64,000 nucleotides of DNA from Synergistaceae bacterium (GCA_017450125.1 JAFSWZ010000040.1:62001-126000); one strand, 5' to 3'; shown: positions 18,404 through 28,317, counted from the stretch's first letter. Program-made: numbers and translations. Notes: a model not told the origin generated them from the sequence alone.

Positions 18404-19552
18404 ATGACAGCCGTAAAGAAGCTGCCGGTAACTATTATGCGCGGCGGCACCAGCAAAGGAGTCTACATCCTCGAGTCCGACCTTCCCGCCAATCACGACG
18501 AGTGGGAACCGTTACTGCTCAGACTTATGGGCAGTCCCGACGCAAAGCAGATTGACGGTCTCGGTGGCTCATACTCAGTTACGAGCAAGGTAGCAATCAT
18601 CAAGAAGTCAGACAACCCAGAAGCTGACGTGGATTACACGTTCGCACAGGTGAGCGTCGACAAGCCGCTAGTGAGCTACAAGGGCAACTGCGGGAACATC
18701 TCCTCAGGTGTCGGGCCTTTCGCGATCGAGAAGGGATTAGTTGAGGCAAAAGACGGAACAACGACCGTGCGAATCTTCAACACCAACACGAACAAGATTA
18801 TTGCGGCGGACGTAAAGACCCCCGGCGGACAGGTAGAGTACTCGGGAGACTTCGCAATAGCAGGAGTACCGGGCACAGCCTCGCCCGTAAAGCTGAAGTT
18901 CGTCAACCCCTCCGGCACTCTCGGAAACGGCCTTCTTCCTACGGGAAATGTTGTTGACACCCTCGACGTTCCCGGCTTCGGCAAGGTTCAGGTGTCCATC
19001 GTTGACGCGGCGAATCCCCTCGTCTTCGCGAAGGCAAAGGACATCGGCCTTACTGGCAAAGAGACTCCCGACGAGATAAACGGCAACCCCGCAGCACTCG
19101 AGCTACTCGAGAAGATTCGCGGTCTCGCGGCAGTGAAGCTCGGCCTGATTGAGGACTACACGCGCTCTGCGTGGGACACTCCCGGCATCCCAAAAATGAC
19201 TTTCGTTGCAGAGCCTGAAGACTACACAACCTCCGACGGCAAGAAGATAGCGAAGGGCAGCATTGACCTTCTGTCGCGCATGATGTCGATGCAGAAAGCT
19301 CACCCGTCCTACGCAATGACCGGCGCAATGTGCACGGCCGCCGCCGCAGTAACTCCCGGCTCAATCGTCAATCAGGTGCTTGCTCCTGGCGCAGATACTC
19401 AGTTCATCAGGATAGGCCACGCCGCAGGAATCCTCGAGTGCGGAGCTGACTTCACGCTTCAGGACGGAAGCAATGTGCCGTACATCGAGGACACGTTCGG
19501 CTTCAGGACAGCGAATCTTCTCATGGAAGGCACAGCAACTATAAGGTTGTAG
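18404..19552 (+). CDS. PrpF-family protein (methylitaconate isomerase / oxalomesaconate tautomerase-like)
   Basis: 382 residues of the diaminopimelate-epimerase-like fold: VTIMRGGTSKGVYI at the N-terminus, QIDGLGGSYSVTSKVAII, the NCGNISSGVGPFAI active-site loop with its Cys, and a second half-site with GAMCTAAAAVTPGSIVNQVL. Known members isomerise C5-C7 unsaturated tricarboxylates or dicarboxylates (PrpF with AcnD; 3-methylitaconate isomerase; 4-oxalomesaconate tautomerase). No aconitase or tautomerase partner is adjacent. The next gene is a carboxylate carrier and a LysR gene is divergent, suggesting uptake and isomerisation of one such acid. Confidence 0.88.
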   Translation: MTAVKKLPVTIMRGGTSKGVYILESDLPANHDEWEPLLLRLMGSPDAKQIDGLGGSYSVTSKVAIIKKSDNPEADVDYTFAQVSVDKPLVSYKGNCGNISSGVGPFAIEKGLVEAKDGTTTVRIFNTNTNKIIAADVKTPGGQVEYSGDFAIAGVPGTASPVKLKFVNPSGTLGNGLLPTGNVVDTLDVPGFGKVQVSIVDAANPLVFAKAKDIGLTGKETPDEINGNPAALELLEKIRGLAAVKLGLIEDYTRSAWDTPGIPKMTFVAEPEDYTTSDGKKIAKGSIDLLSRMMSMQKAHPSYAMTGAMCTAAAAVTPGSIVNQVLAPGADTQFIRIGHAAGILECGADFTLQDGSNVPYIEDTFGFRTANLLMEGTATIRL

Positions 19553-19564
19553 GAGGTATAGATT

Positions 19565-20830
19565 ATGCAGGAGTATTTACCGGTAATATCGCTCGTTGTT
19601 CTTGCTGTTGTCGTGGCAGTCGGCTTCATCAAGAAGATCAATCTCGGCTTCTTCGCGCTGGGAGTTGCGTTCGTTCTGGGAACTGTCGGCGGAATGAAGG
19701 CCTCGCAGATCACCGCAGGGTTCAGCTCGTCAATGTTCGTTACGCTCGTGGGAGTTACGTTCATGTTCGGGATGGCCAGCCAGAACGGCACGCTCGAGCT
19801 GTTCTCGAAGAAGGTAGTTGCCCTCGTCGGCAAACACACGGTGCTGATTCCTATCTTGATGTTCGTGCTGTCAGCATTCATATCAGCCATAGGACCCGGT
19901 CATATCGCGGCCGGAATATTAATGACGACCTTCGCAATGTACCTAGCATTCGAGATGGACATCAACCCTATGGCTACGTCATTATACGCCAAGCTGGGGG
20001 CAAACGCGGGCTGTGCATCGACGCTCTCGATAACGGGCATTCTTGCGGCTCAGCTCTCCAACCCGATGGGTTATTCAGGCTTCGGGCTTCACCTGTTCCT
20101 GTCGACGCTGCTGTCGGGGTTCGTGTTCACGTGCGTGGTCTACATCCTCTACAAGGGCTACGCGGTCAAAGCTGACAACCCCTTGAAGTGGTCGGACATC
20201 CCTGCGTTCAACAGGGAGCAGAGAATCACAATCTGCGTCATCGCTATCGTGGTGATCTGCTGCATAGGCTTCAAGCTCGATACGGGACTGTTCGCCTTCT
20301 TGGCCGCGAGCGTGCTTATCCTCACGGGCTGTGCTGACGAGAAGAAGGCCATCAAGGGCATCCCTTGGGGAACGCTGGTGTTCATCTGCGGCGTTGGAGC
20401 ACTCGTGAACGTCATCAACAAGCTGGGCGGAATCGCACTGGTCTCCGACTACCTCAAGAGCCTGATGACCGCGAAGACTGCCACGCCGATTATGTCAGCA
20501 ACTTCGGGAATCCTCTCGTGGGTAAGCTCGACGACGGGAGTCGTAATGCCAGCACTGCTGCCCATCGCGGATAATGTTGCTAGGACGTTCGGGGTGAGTT
20601 ACGTTGAGCTGATGAGCGCGATAATTGCGACATCGTTTGCGGCGGCGATTTCTCCGCTGTCGACGGGAGGAGCAATCATAATGTCATCCTACAGCGCGAG
20701 CAAGGAGACCACCACCGAAGAGATGAACAACATGTTCAAGACGCTGTTCCTGCTCTCTGTGGCGAATGTGTTGATCAACGTCCTGATGTCATGGCTGGGA
20801 GTGTTCAGCTTGGGTCATCTGTTCTATTAA
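19565..20830 (+). CDS. SLC13/MatC-like dicarboxylate carrier
   Basis: 421 residues, about 11-12 transmembrane segments, two similar halves. The N-terminus (LVVLAVVVAVGFIKKINLGF) and FGMASQNGTLELFSKK match the MatC-type dicarboxylate carrier domain; ISAIGPGHIAAGILM and AAAISPLSTGGAIIMSS are the pseudo-repeated substrate/ion loops of the ion-transporter superfamily. It starts 12 bases after prpF with GGAGGT, so it is co-transcribed. It is likely a Na+ or H+ symporter for the acid handled by PrpF. Confidence 0.85.
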   Translation: MQEYLPVISLVVLAVVVAVGFIKKINLGFFALGVAFVLGTVGGMKASQITAGFSSSMFVTLVGVTFMFGMASQNGTLELFSKKVVALVGKHTVLIPILMFVLSAFISAIGPGHIAAGILMTTFAMYLAFEMDINPMATSLYAKLGANAGCASTLSITGILAAQLSNPMGYSGFGLHLFLSTLLSGFVFTCVVYILYKGYAVKADNPLKWSDIPAFNREQRITICVIAIVVICCIGFKLDTGLFAFLAASVLILTGCADEKKAIKGIPWGTLVFICGVGALVNVINKLGGIALVSDYLKSLMTAKTATPIMSATSGILSWVSSTTGVVMPALLPIADNVARTFGVSYVELMSAIIATSFAAAISPLSTGGAIIMSSYSASKETTTEEMNNMFKTLFLLSVANVLINVLMSWLGVFSLGHLFY

Positions 20831-20853
20831 CGCTACACAATACACACTGACTG

Positions 20854-20893
20854 TTCCCCCTTGTCTTACGGCATGGGGGAATTTTGCTGTTTT
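20854..20893 (+). terminator. Intrinsic terminator after the carrier gene
   Basis: TTCCCCC (20854-20860) pairs with GGGGGAA (20875-20881), followed by TTTTGCTGTTTT. It includes the stop codon of the convergent XRE gene. Confidence 0.65.
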
Positions 20894-21240
20894 GCGGCCG
20901 TGCTGTTGTCGATCATTCTGTCGACGCGTTCCCAGAACTGTTTGGCGAAGGCTAGGGTTGCGGGGACTTCGAGCCTCTGTTCTCCTGTCTGGAAGACTAG
21001 TACGCCTCTGTTCTCGGAGATAGAGCATTCCTTGATGTCGGATGCTTCACCCTTCATGAGGTAGTCTACCGGCCGTTCCAGAACCTCCGAGAGTTTGTGC
21101 ACGTAATGAAGACTCGGGGTTGACGTGCCTCTCTCCCAGCGTGATATTACGTTCCCTTCAGTGCCGACAAGATTGCCTAATTCTTCTTGGCTGAGTCCTC
21201 TCTCGCGCCTAAGTTCCTTCAAGACTGAACCGTCAATCAT
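20866..21240 (-). CDS. XRE-family helix-turn-helix regulator
   Basis: 124 residues. ATG 21240 is chosen because the HTH begins directly (MIDGSVLKELRRERGLSQEE, then LGNLVGTEGNVISRWERGTS), whereas the upstream in-frame extension spans the promoter region. The C-terminal half (about 70-124) is a short unassigned dimerisation or sensing region. It is divergent from the 913-residue secreted protein at 21479. An inverted repeat inside its own promoter suggests autoregulation. Confidence 0.85.
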   Translation of the reverse strand: MIDGSVLKELRRERGLSQEELGNLVGTEGNVISRWERGTSTPSLHYVHKLSEVLERPVDYLMKGEASDIKECSISENRGVLVFQTGEQRLEVPATLAFAKQFWERVDRMIDNSTAAKQQNSPMP

Positions 21241-21263
21241 AGTAACCGCCCCTTTTTTGCGAG

Positions 21264-21293
21264 AATATAAACTTTCTGGATTAGACAAAACAA
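21264..21293 (-). promoter_or_regulatory. Promoter of the XRE regulator
   Basis: On the minus strand TTGTTT (21293-21288), 18-base spacer, TATATT (21269-21264), about 23 bases before the ATG. Confidence 0.5.
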
Positions 21294-21311
21294 GGCTGAT
21301 GTTGGCTAATC
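21279..21311. promoter_or_regulatory. Candidate XRE operator (inverted repeat)
   Basis: GATTAGACAA (21279-21288) and TTGGCTAATC (21302-21311) match as an inverted repeat at nine of ten positions. The left arm lies between the -35 and -10 of the XRE promoter, and related GGCTAAT half-sites recur at 21374-21400 after the plus promoter. Binding by the XRE protein is inferred. Confidence 0.45.
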
Positions 21312-21338
21312 GTTGATAATGAGAGATATTAGTACCGA

Positions 21339-21367
21339 TTGACAAGGATAAAAACGTGGATTATATT
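21339..21367 (+). promoter_or_regulatory. Strong promoter of the 913-residue secreted protein
   Basis: TTGACA (21339-21344), 17-base spacer, TATATT (21362-21367). The start codon is about 105 bases downstream of the expected start site; the leader holds ACAAGGCTAAT and GGCTAAT repeats like those of the upstream operator. Confidence 0.75.
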
Positions 21368-21478
21368 TTTCATACAAGGCTAATTTTGTGGGCTAATGAC
21401 TATATATATCAAGCTAGCACCAGAAGATAACTAGCCTGCAGAGCCTAGAAAACACACAAAGGAAGGGATGATGTTCCA

Positions 21479-24220
21479 ATGAGGAAGGGAAGATTTGCGG
21501 GAATTGTTTGTACGGTGATTCTGTTGCTGCTGTGTCTGTGTTCGACGGTCTGGGCAAAGACTCCGCGCGACGCTGCTGTAGATTATGCCTACCAGATCTA
21601 CAATTATACGTGGTCTGTAAAGCATTCTATCCCTCGCTATCATGCAGACAAGAATCCAACAGCTGTTTCCGGAACAATCAAGGGAATACCTTACACTTAC
21701 GCGAACATGGTATCGTTCGCAGAGTACAAAGCGTTATCTAATGCGGACAAAGGAATCGTTTACGGCGGTTCAATGAAGTACGGGATGGTCTGCGCAACGC
21801 TGGTAACGGACTGCATAAGGCAGGCTTTCTGGGATAGGGAACTGCCGTTGCTACATACGGTTATGTTCCACAAGAGTCGCTACAGCAGTGCTTACACTAA
21901 GTTGGTGTCGTCAGTCTCGAGTGCTATCTTCAACAACGACCATACTTGCGAACAGTGGCAGAATATCTGGGCCAGCATCAGGAGCAGCCAAGCGAGTTCA
22001 GGCTATCCTGCTTATAAGAAGCTACAGAAGGGTGATTACCTCAACGACTGGAATCACGTAATTTTTGTTGTGGATAATAATACCAGTACACAAACGATAA
22101 CGTACATTGACCAGACTTATTGCTGGGACACAGTTGCGAATGGAATGGTCGGGACGCATAAAGGAACGTATACGTACGCGAGGCTGTCGGAGAAGTGCTA
22201 TGTTCCTATGTACGTAAACTATCCTGCTTCCTTCAGGGTATACCACGAGCCTCCGAAGATACTAACGACAAGCCTTTCTGACGCATACATCGGCGAGTTC
22301 TTCTACGCGAAGATTCAGGTTACAGGCACAACACCGATTTATTTCACCGGCGGCACTGCTAAAACGCTGGCAAACGGCATCGGCACGCAGGAAATGCTCA
22401 ACGGGAGCGATACTTCGGGCATCATCAAGGGCACTCCGAAGAACCCTGCAAAAAGGGCTCTGCCTTACACCCTGAACTTCACGGTAACTGCCACGAACTC
22501 CGCAGGCTCTTCTGCCCCAAGAACTTTCACCATTACCGTCAGGCAGAGAAAGCCCATAATCACCACAACTTCACCTCTTCCGCAGGCCACGCAAGGAAGG
22601 ACTTATGCTGTAACCTTCGCTGCCTCGAACAATCCGACAAAGTGGGCGATAATCAGCGGCAGTCTGCCCAGAGGGTTATCGCTGAACCAGTCCACTGGCA
22701 AGCTCGCAGGAACTCCTGCAGTGTGTGGCTTGTACACGTTCAAGGTCAGAGCGTATAATTCAGCAGGCTGGAGCGATCCCAAAGAGTTCAAGCTCGTAGT
22801 CAACAGGCCTCCCGTGATATTCGGGACTCTGAAGGATGCTATGCAAGGCATGTACTATGAAGGATATGTGGGCGTGGATTATGGGACGTTACCGTTCAAG
22901 GCTGAGATAATCAGGGGCACACGTCCTGCAGGACTGTCAATGTCTGTATCAGGTCGCGGAGTGTACTTCAAGGGTACACCTTCCACTATCAGGGATTATG
23001 AATTCACGTTGAAGATCACCGACAAGAACGGTGCAACAGCCACGAAAGCCTTCAAGATGAAGGTGAAGAAGAAGGTAGTGCTCACATTCAGCTACAGCTT
23101 TATGAACGGCGTGAACGGCATACCCTATTCTGACTGGGTGAAGGTCTCCGGAGGTACATCGCCGTATACCTGCTCCATTGCCTCAGGCAAACTCCCGGAC
23201 GGCTTGTATCTCAGCGTATCAGGAGAAAGGATTTACATCAAGGGAACTCCCAAGAAGGCCGGAACGTTCACCTTTACGCTCAAGACCAGAGACAAAAACG
23301 GAGCTGAGGGCAGTAAAGCATACAGCATAACGATAGTTCAGCCCGCGATAACAGGAACTGTGCCTTCACTACTTGCACGCGGAGCAACTGTATCAATAAC
23401 GTCGCTCAAAGCCGACTGGGCAATAAAGCCCTGCACGTGGCGCATAAGCTCCGGCAGACTTCCAGACGGCCTCAGCATAAACTCCAGCACGGGGAAGATT
23501 TCAGGAACACTCAGAAAGGCGGGAAGATTCGTTTTTACCGTTACCGTGCGGGATAAGAACGGTCTCACAGTATCAAAGTCCTTCGCGATGACGGTAACCG
23601 AGACGACAGTAACAGGAACAATCCAGACGGTGCTGACGCGCGGAGTTTCTGTCGTGTGGGTATTCAAGGCCTCAGGAGGCACTCCGAGCTACATATGGAG
23701 TCTCGGTGGCGGAAGCCTCCCTGCCGGTCTCAGCTTCAACAAGTCAACCGGGAAGGTTAGCGGCGGCCTCACAAAGGTCGGAACGTACACGTTCATCATC
23801 AAAGCTGTGGACAGAAACGGAATTGCGGGCACAAAGAAATTCACAGTGAAGGTTGTTGAACCGACTCCCACTGACGTTGGAGCGACACCGCGTGGAGTAA
23901 AGTCCTTGCCTTCGGTGTCCGGCATCACCCTTCAGATCGACAGCAGGGACATCGTCGAAGCGCATGAAGGCAGAGACAGCGACATAGTCAAGGTCAAAGC
24001 TGGCGCACCCGTCAGGTTCATTGTCGGCGGGCGGGGCTTTAATGCCTCAGATGTCAGAGTGTTCATCGATGACGCTCTTGCGGAAGATATTACGGTTGAA
24101 GAAGGCACGTTTACACTCCCTGCAGAGAAAGTTCATGGAGACTTCAAGGTAGGAGTCAGAGCACAGCACGGGGATGAGGAACTGGAGTCCGAAGAACTGT
24201 ACATTATCTCTGAGCGGTAG
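21479..24220 (+). CDS. Secreted NlpC/P60-like amidase domain with putative-Ig (He_PIG) repeats
   Basis: 913 residues. The signal peptide spans about 1-26. An N-terminal domain (about 27-245) has Cys105 in GMVCATLVTDCIRQ and His193 in LQKGDYLNDWNHVIFVVDN, the Cys...GD...HV order of NlpC/P60 cysteine amidases. From about 255 there are six to seven He_PIG-type repeats, each with a phrase such as GSLPRGLSLNQSTGKLAGTP or GKLPDGLYLSVSGERIYIKG. The last 100 residues form another beta domain. No sorting tail is seen. It likely cleaves peptidoglycan or peptide bonds at the cell surface. It sits alone between its promoter and a terminator, with an XRE gene divergent. Confidence 0.8.
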   Translation: MRKGRFAGIVCTVILLLLCLCSTVWAKTPRDAAVDYAYQIYNYTWSVKHSIPRYHADKNPTAVSGTIKGIPYTYANMVSFAEYKALSNADKGIVYGGSMKYGMVCATLVTDCIRQAFWDRELPLLHTVMFHKSRYSSAYTKLVSSVSSAIFNNDHTCEQWQNIWASIRSSQASSGYPAYKKLQKGDYLNDWNHVIFVVDNNTSTQTITYIDQTYCWDTVANGMVGTHKGTYTYARLSEKCYVPMYVNYPASFRVYHEPPKILTTSLSDAYIGEFFYAKIQVTGTTPIYFTGGTAKTLANGIGTQEMLNGSDTSGIIKGTPKNPAKRALPYTLNFTVTATNSAGSSAPRTFTITVRQRKPIITTTSPLPQATQGRTYAVTFAASNNPTKWAIISGSLPRGLSLNQSTGKLAGTPAVCGLYTFKVRAYNSAGWSDPKEFKLVVNRPPVIFGTLKDAMQGMYYEGYVGVDYGTLPFKAEIIRGTRPAGLSMSVSGRGVYFKGTPSTIRDYEFTLKITDKNGATATKAFKMKVKKKVVLTFSYSFMNGVNGIPYSDWVKVSGGTSPYTCSIASGKLPDGLYLSVSGERIYIKGTPKKAGTFTFTLKTRDKNGAEGSKAYSITIVQPAITGTVPSLLARGATVSITSLKADWAIKPCTWRISSGRLPDGLSINSSTGKISGTLRKAGRFVFTVTVRDKNGLTVSKSFAMTVTETTVTGTIQTVLTRGVSVVWVFKASGGTPSYIWSLGGGSLPAGLSFNKSTGKVSGGLTKVGTYTFIIKAVDRNGIAGTKKFTVKVVEPTPTDVGATPRGVKSLPSVSGITLQIDSRDIVEAHEGRDSDIVKVKAGAPVRFIVGGRGFNASDVRVFIDDALAEDITVEEGTFTLPAEKVHGDFKVGVRAQHGDEELESEELYIISER

Positions 24221-24232
24221 CAGGCGTATTTT

Positions 24233-24268
24233 CTCCCTCCGGCCCGGACAGCCGGGGGGAATTTTTTT
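24233..24268 (+). terminator. Intrinsic terminator after the NlpC/Ig gene
   Basis: TCCCTCCGGC pairs with GCCGGGGGGA, followed by seven T. Confidence 0.85.
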
Positions 24269-24301
24269 GCGCCGTGATATTATTCTGCGTGAGGTGAAAG
24301 A

Positions 24302-26104
24302 ATGAAGAACATACGCAACTTTTGCATAATAGCTCACATAGATCACGGAAAATCTACCCTTGCCGACAGACTCCTTGAAGCTACCGGCACAATCTCATCA
24401 CGCGACATGAAGGCTCAGATTCTCGATTCGCTGGCTCTTGAACGCGAGCGCGGCATAACGATAAAGCTCGTCCCTGTACGGATGGATTACACGGCCTCTG
24501 ACGGCACAAAATACATCCTCAACCTCATAGACACACCCGGCCACGTAGATTTTGCCTACGAGGTCTCACGTTCACTTGCGGCGTGTGAAGGCGCGCTCCT
24601 CGTCGTCGATGCGACTCAGGGTGTCGAAGCACAGACCGTCGCGAATGCCTATCAGGCCGTCGAGCAGGGGCTGGAGATTCTGCCCGTCATCAACAAGACG
24701 GATTTACCTTCAGCACGTCCAGACAACGCGAAACAGGAAATCTCTGACGTTGTGGGAATAGATGCTTCTGGTGCAGTCTTGGCCAGCGCGAAAACGGGAG
24801 CAGGAGTGCCCGAGATACTTGAACGGATTGTTACGGACATTCCCGCGCCCGAAGGAGACCCGAACGCTCCGCTTCAAGCCCTAATCTTCGACAGTGTTTA
24901 CGATAACTACAGAGGAGTCATCTGCTACGTCAGAGTCGTGAACGGCACGATAAAGGCCGGGCAGAACATTATGTTCATGTCGAACGGAATAACTTACCCC
25001 GTCAACGAAGCAGGAGTCTTCCGTCCCGGTTTTGAGCCAGTTGCTCAGCTTGGACCGGGAGAAGTCGGGTATGTTACGGCGAGCATCAAGACGCTTGCAG
25101 AAGCTCAGGTCGGCGACACAATCACTGACGCAAACAACCCCGCATCCTCACCACTGCCCGGCTACAAGAAGGTGAAGAGCGTAGTATTCTGCGGTTTCTA
25201 CCCCGTTGAACGCGACAACTACCCGCAGTTACGCGACGCACTCGAGAAGCTCTGCCTGAATGACTCCGCTGTAACCTACGAGCCGGAAAGCTCAGAGGCA
25301 CTCGGCTTCGGGTTCAGGTGCGGATTTCTTGGCCTGCTTCACATGGACGTAGTAAGAGAACGACTGCGCGAAGAATACGGCGTTGAACTTGTTGCTACTG
25401 CTCCGAACGTAATCTACGAGGTCGTGAAGGCTTCGGGTGAGGTCATCGAGGCTCACAGGCCTTCGGACTTTCCTGACCCTAGCGAGATTACGGAGATTCG
25501 CGAACCGTACATCAAGCTGTCGGTGTTTATGCCGTCGGAGTTCACGGGGCGTGTAATGCAGTTAGTGCAGGACAAGCGCGGTACGTATAAATCAATGGAC
25601 TACATTACGCCCGAACGCGTGAGGCTTGTTTACGAGATGCCGCTGTCGGAGTTCATCGTTGACTTCCATGACAAGCTGAAATCACAGACAAGGGGCTATG
25701 CGTCGCTGGATTATGAGTTAATTGGCCTGAAGCCCAGCGAACTCGTGAGGGTTGATATTCTCGTGAACGGCGAGGCGGCTGATGCGTTCTCGTTCATCTG
25801 CCACAAGGATGCAGCGTACAATCGCGGTCATGCTGTCGTAACGAAGCTGAAGGAGTTAATCCCGTCGCAGCTGTTCGAGATACCGATACAGGCATCAATC
25901 GGCCGGAGGGTAATTGTGCGCGTGAACGTCAAGGCATTACGTAAGGACGTGCTGGCCAAGTGCTACGGCGGAGACATAACGCGCAAACGCAAACTTCTAG
26001 AGAAGCAGAAGGAGGGCAAGAAGCGCATGAAGCAGATCGGCAAGGTCTCAATCCCGCAGGAAGCCTTCCTAGCGTTCATGCAGGTTGATACTGGTGAGAA
26101 GTAG
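24302..26104 (+). CDS. lepA: Elongation factor 4 (LepA)
   Basis: 600 residues. G1 motif [20 protein letters not shown], switch [26 protein letters not shown], the domain II-V order and the LepA C-terminal domain ending in the usual [14 protein letters not shown] identify the ribosome back-translocase GTPase. GAGGTGAAAGA precedes the ATG. Its end overlaps hemW, so the two are translationally coupled. Confidence 0.97.
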   Translation: MKNIRNFCIIAHIDHGKSTLADRLLEATGTISSRDMKAQILDSLALERERGITIKLVPVRMDYTASDGTKYILNLIDTPGHVDFAYEVSRSLAACEGALLVVDATQGVEAQTVANAYQAVEQGLEILPVINKTDLPSARPDNAKQEISDVVGIDASGAVLASAKTGAGVPEILERIVTDIPAPEGDPNAPLQALIFDSVYDNYRGVICYVRVVNGTIKAGQNIMFMSNGITYPVNEAGVFRPGFEPVAQLGPGEVGYVTASIKTLAEAQVGDTITDANNPASSPLPGYKKVKSVVFCGFYPVERDNYPQLRDALEKLCLNDSAVTYEPESSEALGFGFRCGFLGLLHMDVVRERLREEYGVELVATAPNVIYEVVKASGEVIEAHRPSDFPDPSEITEIREPYIKLSVFMPSEFTGRVMQLVQDKRGTYKSMDYITPERVRLVYEMPLSEFIVDFHDKLKSQTRGYASLDYELIGLKPSELVRVDILVNGEAADAFSFICHKDAAYNRGHAVVTKLKELIPSQLFEIPIQASIGRRVIVRVNVKALRKDVLAKCYGGDITRKRKLLEKQKEGKKRMKQIGKVSIPQEAFLAFMQVDTGEK

Positions 26105-27155
26105 CCTGTACGTTCACGTTCCGTTCTGCGAGAGGAAGTGCGGTTACTGCTCATTCTACAGCGTAAGGGCAGGGGCTGGCGATGCTGAGGCGTGGCTTGA
26201 TGGGATTGCGCGTGATGCCGTGAAGTTCAGGGGCACAGAGGTAACGACTCTCTACATCGGCGGGGGAACTCCGAGCGTATTATCTCTCTCTCACTGGCAG
26301 GAACTGATGCGCACGATTCACCACAACTTCAACACCTTACACCTCCTTGAAGCAACAGCAGAGGCTAACCCCAACTCCCTGACAGAAGAGCACATCGCGT
26401 TCTTCAGGGACAACGGCATTACGCGGGTAAGTCTCGGAGTACAGAGCCTCAACGACGAGGAGCTTGCGACACTTGGCCGACTTCATGACTCGCGTCAGGC
26501 ATTGCGGGCTATGGAGATGGTGAGAGATGCGGGGCTGAACCTGTCGTGCGACCTGATTTTTGCCGTGCCCGGGCAGACACTCAGAACGTGGGCAGGTTCT
26601 CTCCGTACCGTGATGCAGTATGCCTCCCACATCTCGACGTACCAGCTCACCCTTGAGCCCGATACCCCTATGGGAAAATTGTACGGGAATGAAGAACTCA
26701 ACAGAGAGGGCTATTTATTCTACAGGTACGCACAATACTTCCTTCCGCGCAAAGGTTTCACGCAGTACGAGATCTCCAGTTTTGCCCCCGAAGGCCAAGA
26801 GTGCCGGCACAACATCAGCTACTGGAATCACTCTGACGTTATCGCTCTCGGCCCGTCGGCTTCGGGGTACACTGGCGGCGTGAGGTACACCAACCCCCGC
26901 ACGCTCAAGGCATGGCTCGCCGGTGAAGAACCGGAACGTGAGGAACTCTCTCCGCGTGAACGTGCAATAGAGCTGGCGATACTCTCACTGCGCACAAAAT
27001 GGGGCATCAGACGGGAATTATTGTTGCCGGAAGCCGAGAGAATTATTGTCAGGATGCCTTCTGACCTCTTCATCATCACGCCTGAACGCATAGCCCTCAC
27101 TCCGAAAGGTATGCGGCTCGGTAATGCCATATGGTGTGAATTAATCGGAGTGTGA
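26094..27155 (+). CDS. hemW: HemW-type radical SAM protein (coproporphyrinogen oxidase-like)
   Basis: 353 residues from GTG 26094 (an earlier TTG at 26085 lacks RBS spacing). The radical SAM cysteines are in [18 protein letters not shown], with the HemW-type extra residue in CGYCSFYS, then GGGTPSVLS and [12 protein letters not shown]. HemW members bind heme and a 4Fe-4S cluster and are thought to insert heme; they are not oxygen-independent CPO enzymes. It overlaps lepA by eleven bases, the common lepA-hemW arrangement. It ends just before the SRP RNA promoter. Confidence 0.93.
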   Translation: MRSSLYVHVPFCERKCGYCSFYSVRAGAGDAEAWLDGIARDAVKFRGTEVTTLYIGGGTPSVLSLSHWQELMRTIHHNFNTLHLLEATAEANPNSLTEEHIAFFRDNGITRVSLGVQSLNDEELATLGRLHDSRQALRAMEMVRDAGLNLSCDLIFAVPGQTLRTWAGSLRTVMQYASHISTYQLTLEPDTPMGKLYGNEELNREGYLFYRYAQYFLPRKGFTQYEISSFAPEGQECRHNISYWNHSDVIALGPSASGYTGGVRYTNPRTLKAWLAGEEPEREELSPRERAIELAILSLRTKWGIRRELLLPEAERIIVRMPSDLFIITPERIALTPKGMRLGNAIWCELIGV

Positions 27156-27167
27156 TAGAATATCAAT

Positions 27168-27263
27168 TGTCCGGCTCAGCGCGGCGGAGACCTGTGAATC
27201 GTGTCAGGCCCGGAAGGGAGCAGCACTAAGCGGTGTTCTTCGGGTGCCGTTGAATGCCGGACG
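27168..27263 (+). ncRNA. ffs: Signal recognition particle RNA (small 4.5S type)
   Basis: About 96 bases. It has the invariant apical core GTCAGGCCCGGAAGGGAGCA and GCACTAAG, and terminal stem arms GTCCGGC (27169-27175) and GCCGGAC (27256-27262). A -10 TAGAAT lies at 27156-27161, seven bases before the 5' end. The 3' part is antisense to the end of the glycosyltransferase gene on the other strand. Confidence 0.95.
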
Positions 27264-28317
27264 TTATTTCGTTGAAGCTGCGAACTGTCTCACTCTCCGC
27301 AAACTCATTCCCTAGTCTCTGTGAAATTTCCTTGAGGTCATTCCTGAAGCCTTCATCGTTGTAGCGGTCGTAAATTCTGAACAAGTCCGCTGTTAATCCC
27401 GAGAAGTCATGTTCTGCATAACGTTCAGAGAAATAGCTTCTGACTGCCTCGTCAAGGTTCGACGGCGTAACAGTGCCGAGATACCCCGAGCACATCGCCA
27501 CAACCGGCCTCAAGGAATACGCCGCCTCCATCGCACTCGTTGCGGACGCGAAGACGACATTAGCCCTCTCGATGAACGGTCGCGGGGTGTCCTGAGCACC
27601 GGCAATCTTCACGCACTTTCTGCCCAGCTTGCTGTTGAGCTTCCGTGCAAGAAGCCGGAACTCCCACAACCTCCAGCCTCCTCCGCCGAGAATCGTTATC
27701 GTGAAGCCGGGTATGTGTTCCTGAATCAGCTCTATGTTGTCCAGCATGTGGAAGATGCCCGGTGTCTTGTACCTGCTCAGACGGCCGAAGCACAGAATGC
27801 TGAAGTTTTCGCGCGTTGGAAGCTCTGAGGGCGCAAAGAACACATCAAGCGGACGTGTCATCTTCACGATCGGGATGCTCTCTCCGAGTTCGTGGAGCTG
27901 TCCGAGTATTCCGGGCTCGAAGGCTGTCCATGCGTCGCTGAACTTCACGAGTGAGGGTATGTCTCTTCCCGGCCTGTCAGTCTTCTCGACGGGGTCAAGG
28001 AAGTACGTGATTACAGGTGCGCCGGTAACACGCTTGATTCTCGCTGCGAGGGGGAAGGAACGGCGCGGGTCAGTCATAATCACGTCAGGCCTGAAGAGTT
28101 TTGCGCGGAGGTCAAAGTACATGTTCCCGACACCAAGTGAAGGGCACGTTATCACCGTGAAGCCTTCCTGCCTGTAGCGTGCCTGAAAGCCTTTGCCCGA
28201 CCACCGGCCAAGTACTCCGACGGTGTGCCCTGCGCGCCTGAGTGCCGCTCCGACGTTGAGGATGTAGCTTGTTACGCCGTCAATCGTCAGCGCGTCCGAA
28301 CAGAATAGTATTCTCAC
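27226..28317 (-). CDS. Glycosyltransferase (GT4/GT-B type)
   Basis: About 363 residues from GTG 28317, which overlaps the stop of the GT10 gene as GTGA. A TTG two codons earlier is the alternative. The N-terminus (VRILFCSDALTIDGVTSYIL) and the C-terminal donor-binding region (SILCFGRLSRYKTPGIFHML, FTITILGGGGW, ANVVFASATSAMEAAYSLRP) fit a retaining GT-B enzyme. It likely adds a sugar to a surface polysaccharide with the two glycosyltransferases upstream. Its last twelve codons are encoded antisense to the 3' part of the SRP RNA. Confidence 0.85.
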   Translation of the reverse strand: MRILFCSDALTIDGVTSYILNVGAALRRAGHTVGVLGRWSGKGFQARYRQEGFTVITCPSLGVGNMYFDLRAKLFRPDVIMTDPRRSFPLAARIKRVTGAPVITYFLDPVEKTDRPGRDIPSLVKFSDAWTAFEPGILGQLHELGESIPIVKMTRPLDVFFAPSELPTRENFSILCFGRLSRYKTPGIFHMLDNIELIQEHIPGFTITILGGGGWRLWEFRLLARKLNSKLGRKCVKIAGAQDTPRPFIERANVVFASATSAMEAAYSLRPVVAMCSGYLGTVTPSNLDEAVRSYFSERYAEHDFSGLTADLFRIYDRYNDEGFRNDLKEISQRLGNEFAESETVRSFNEITSGIQRHPKNTA

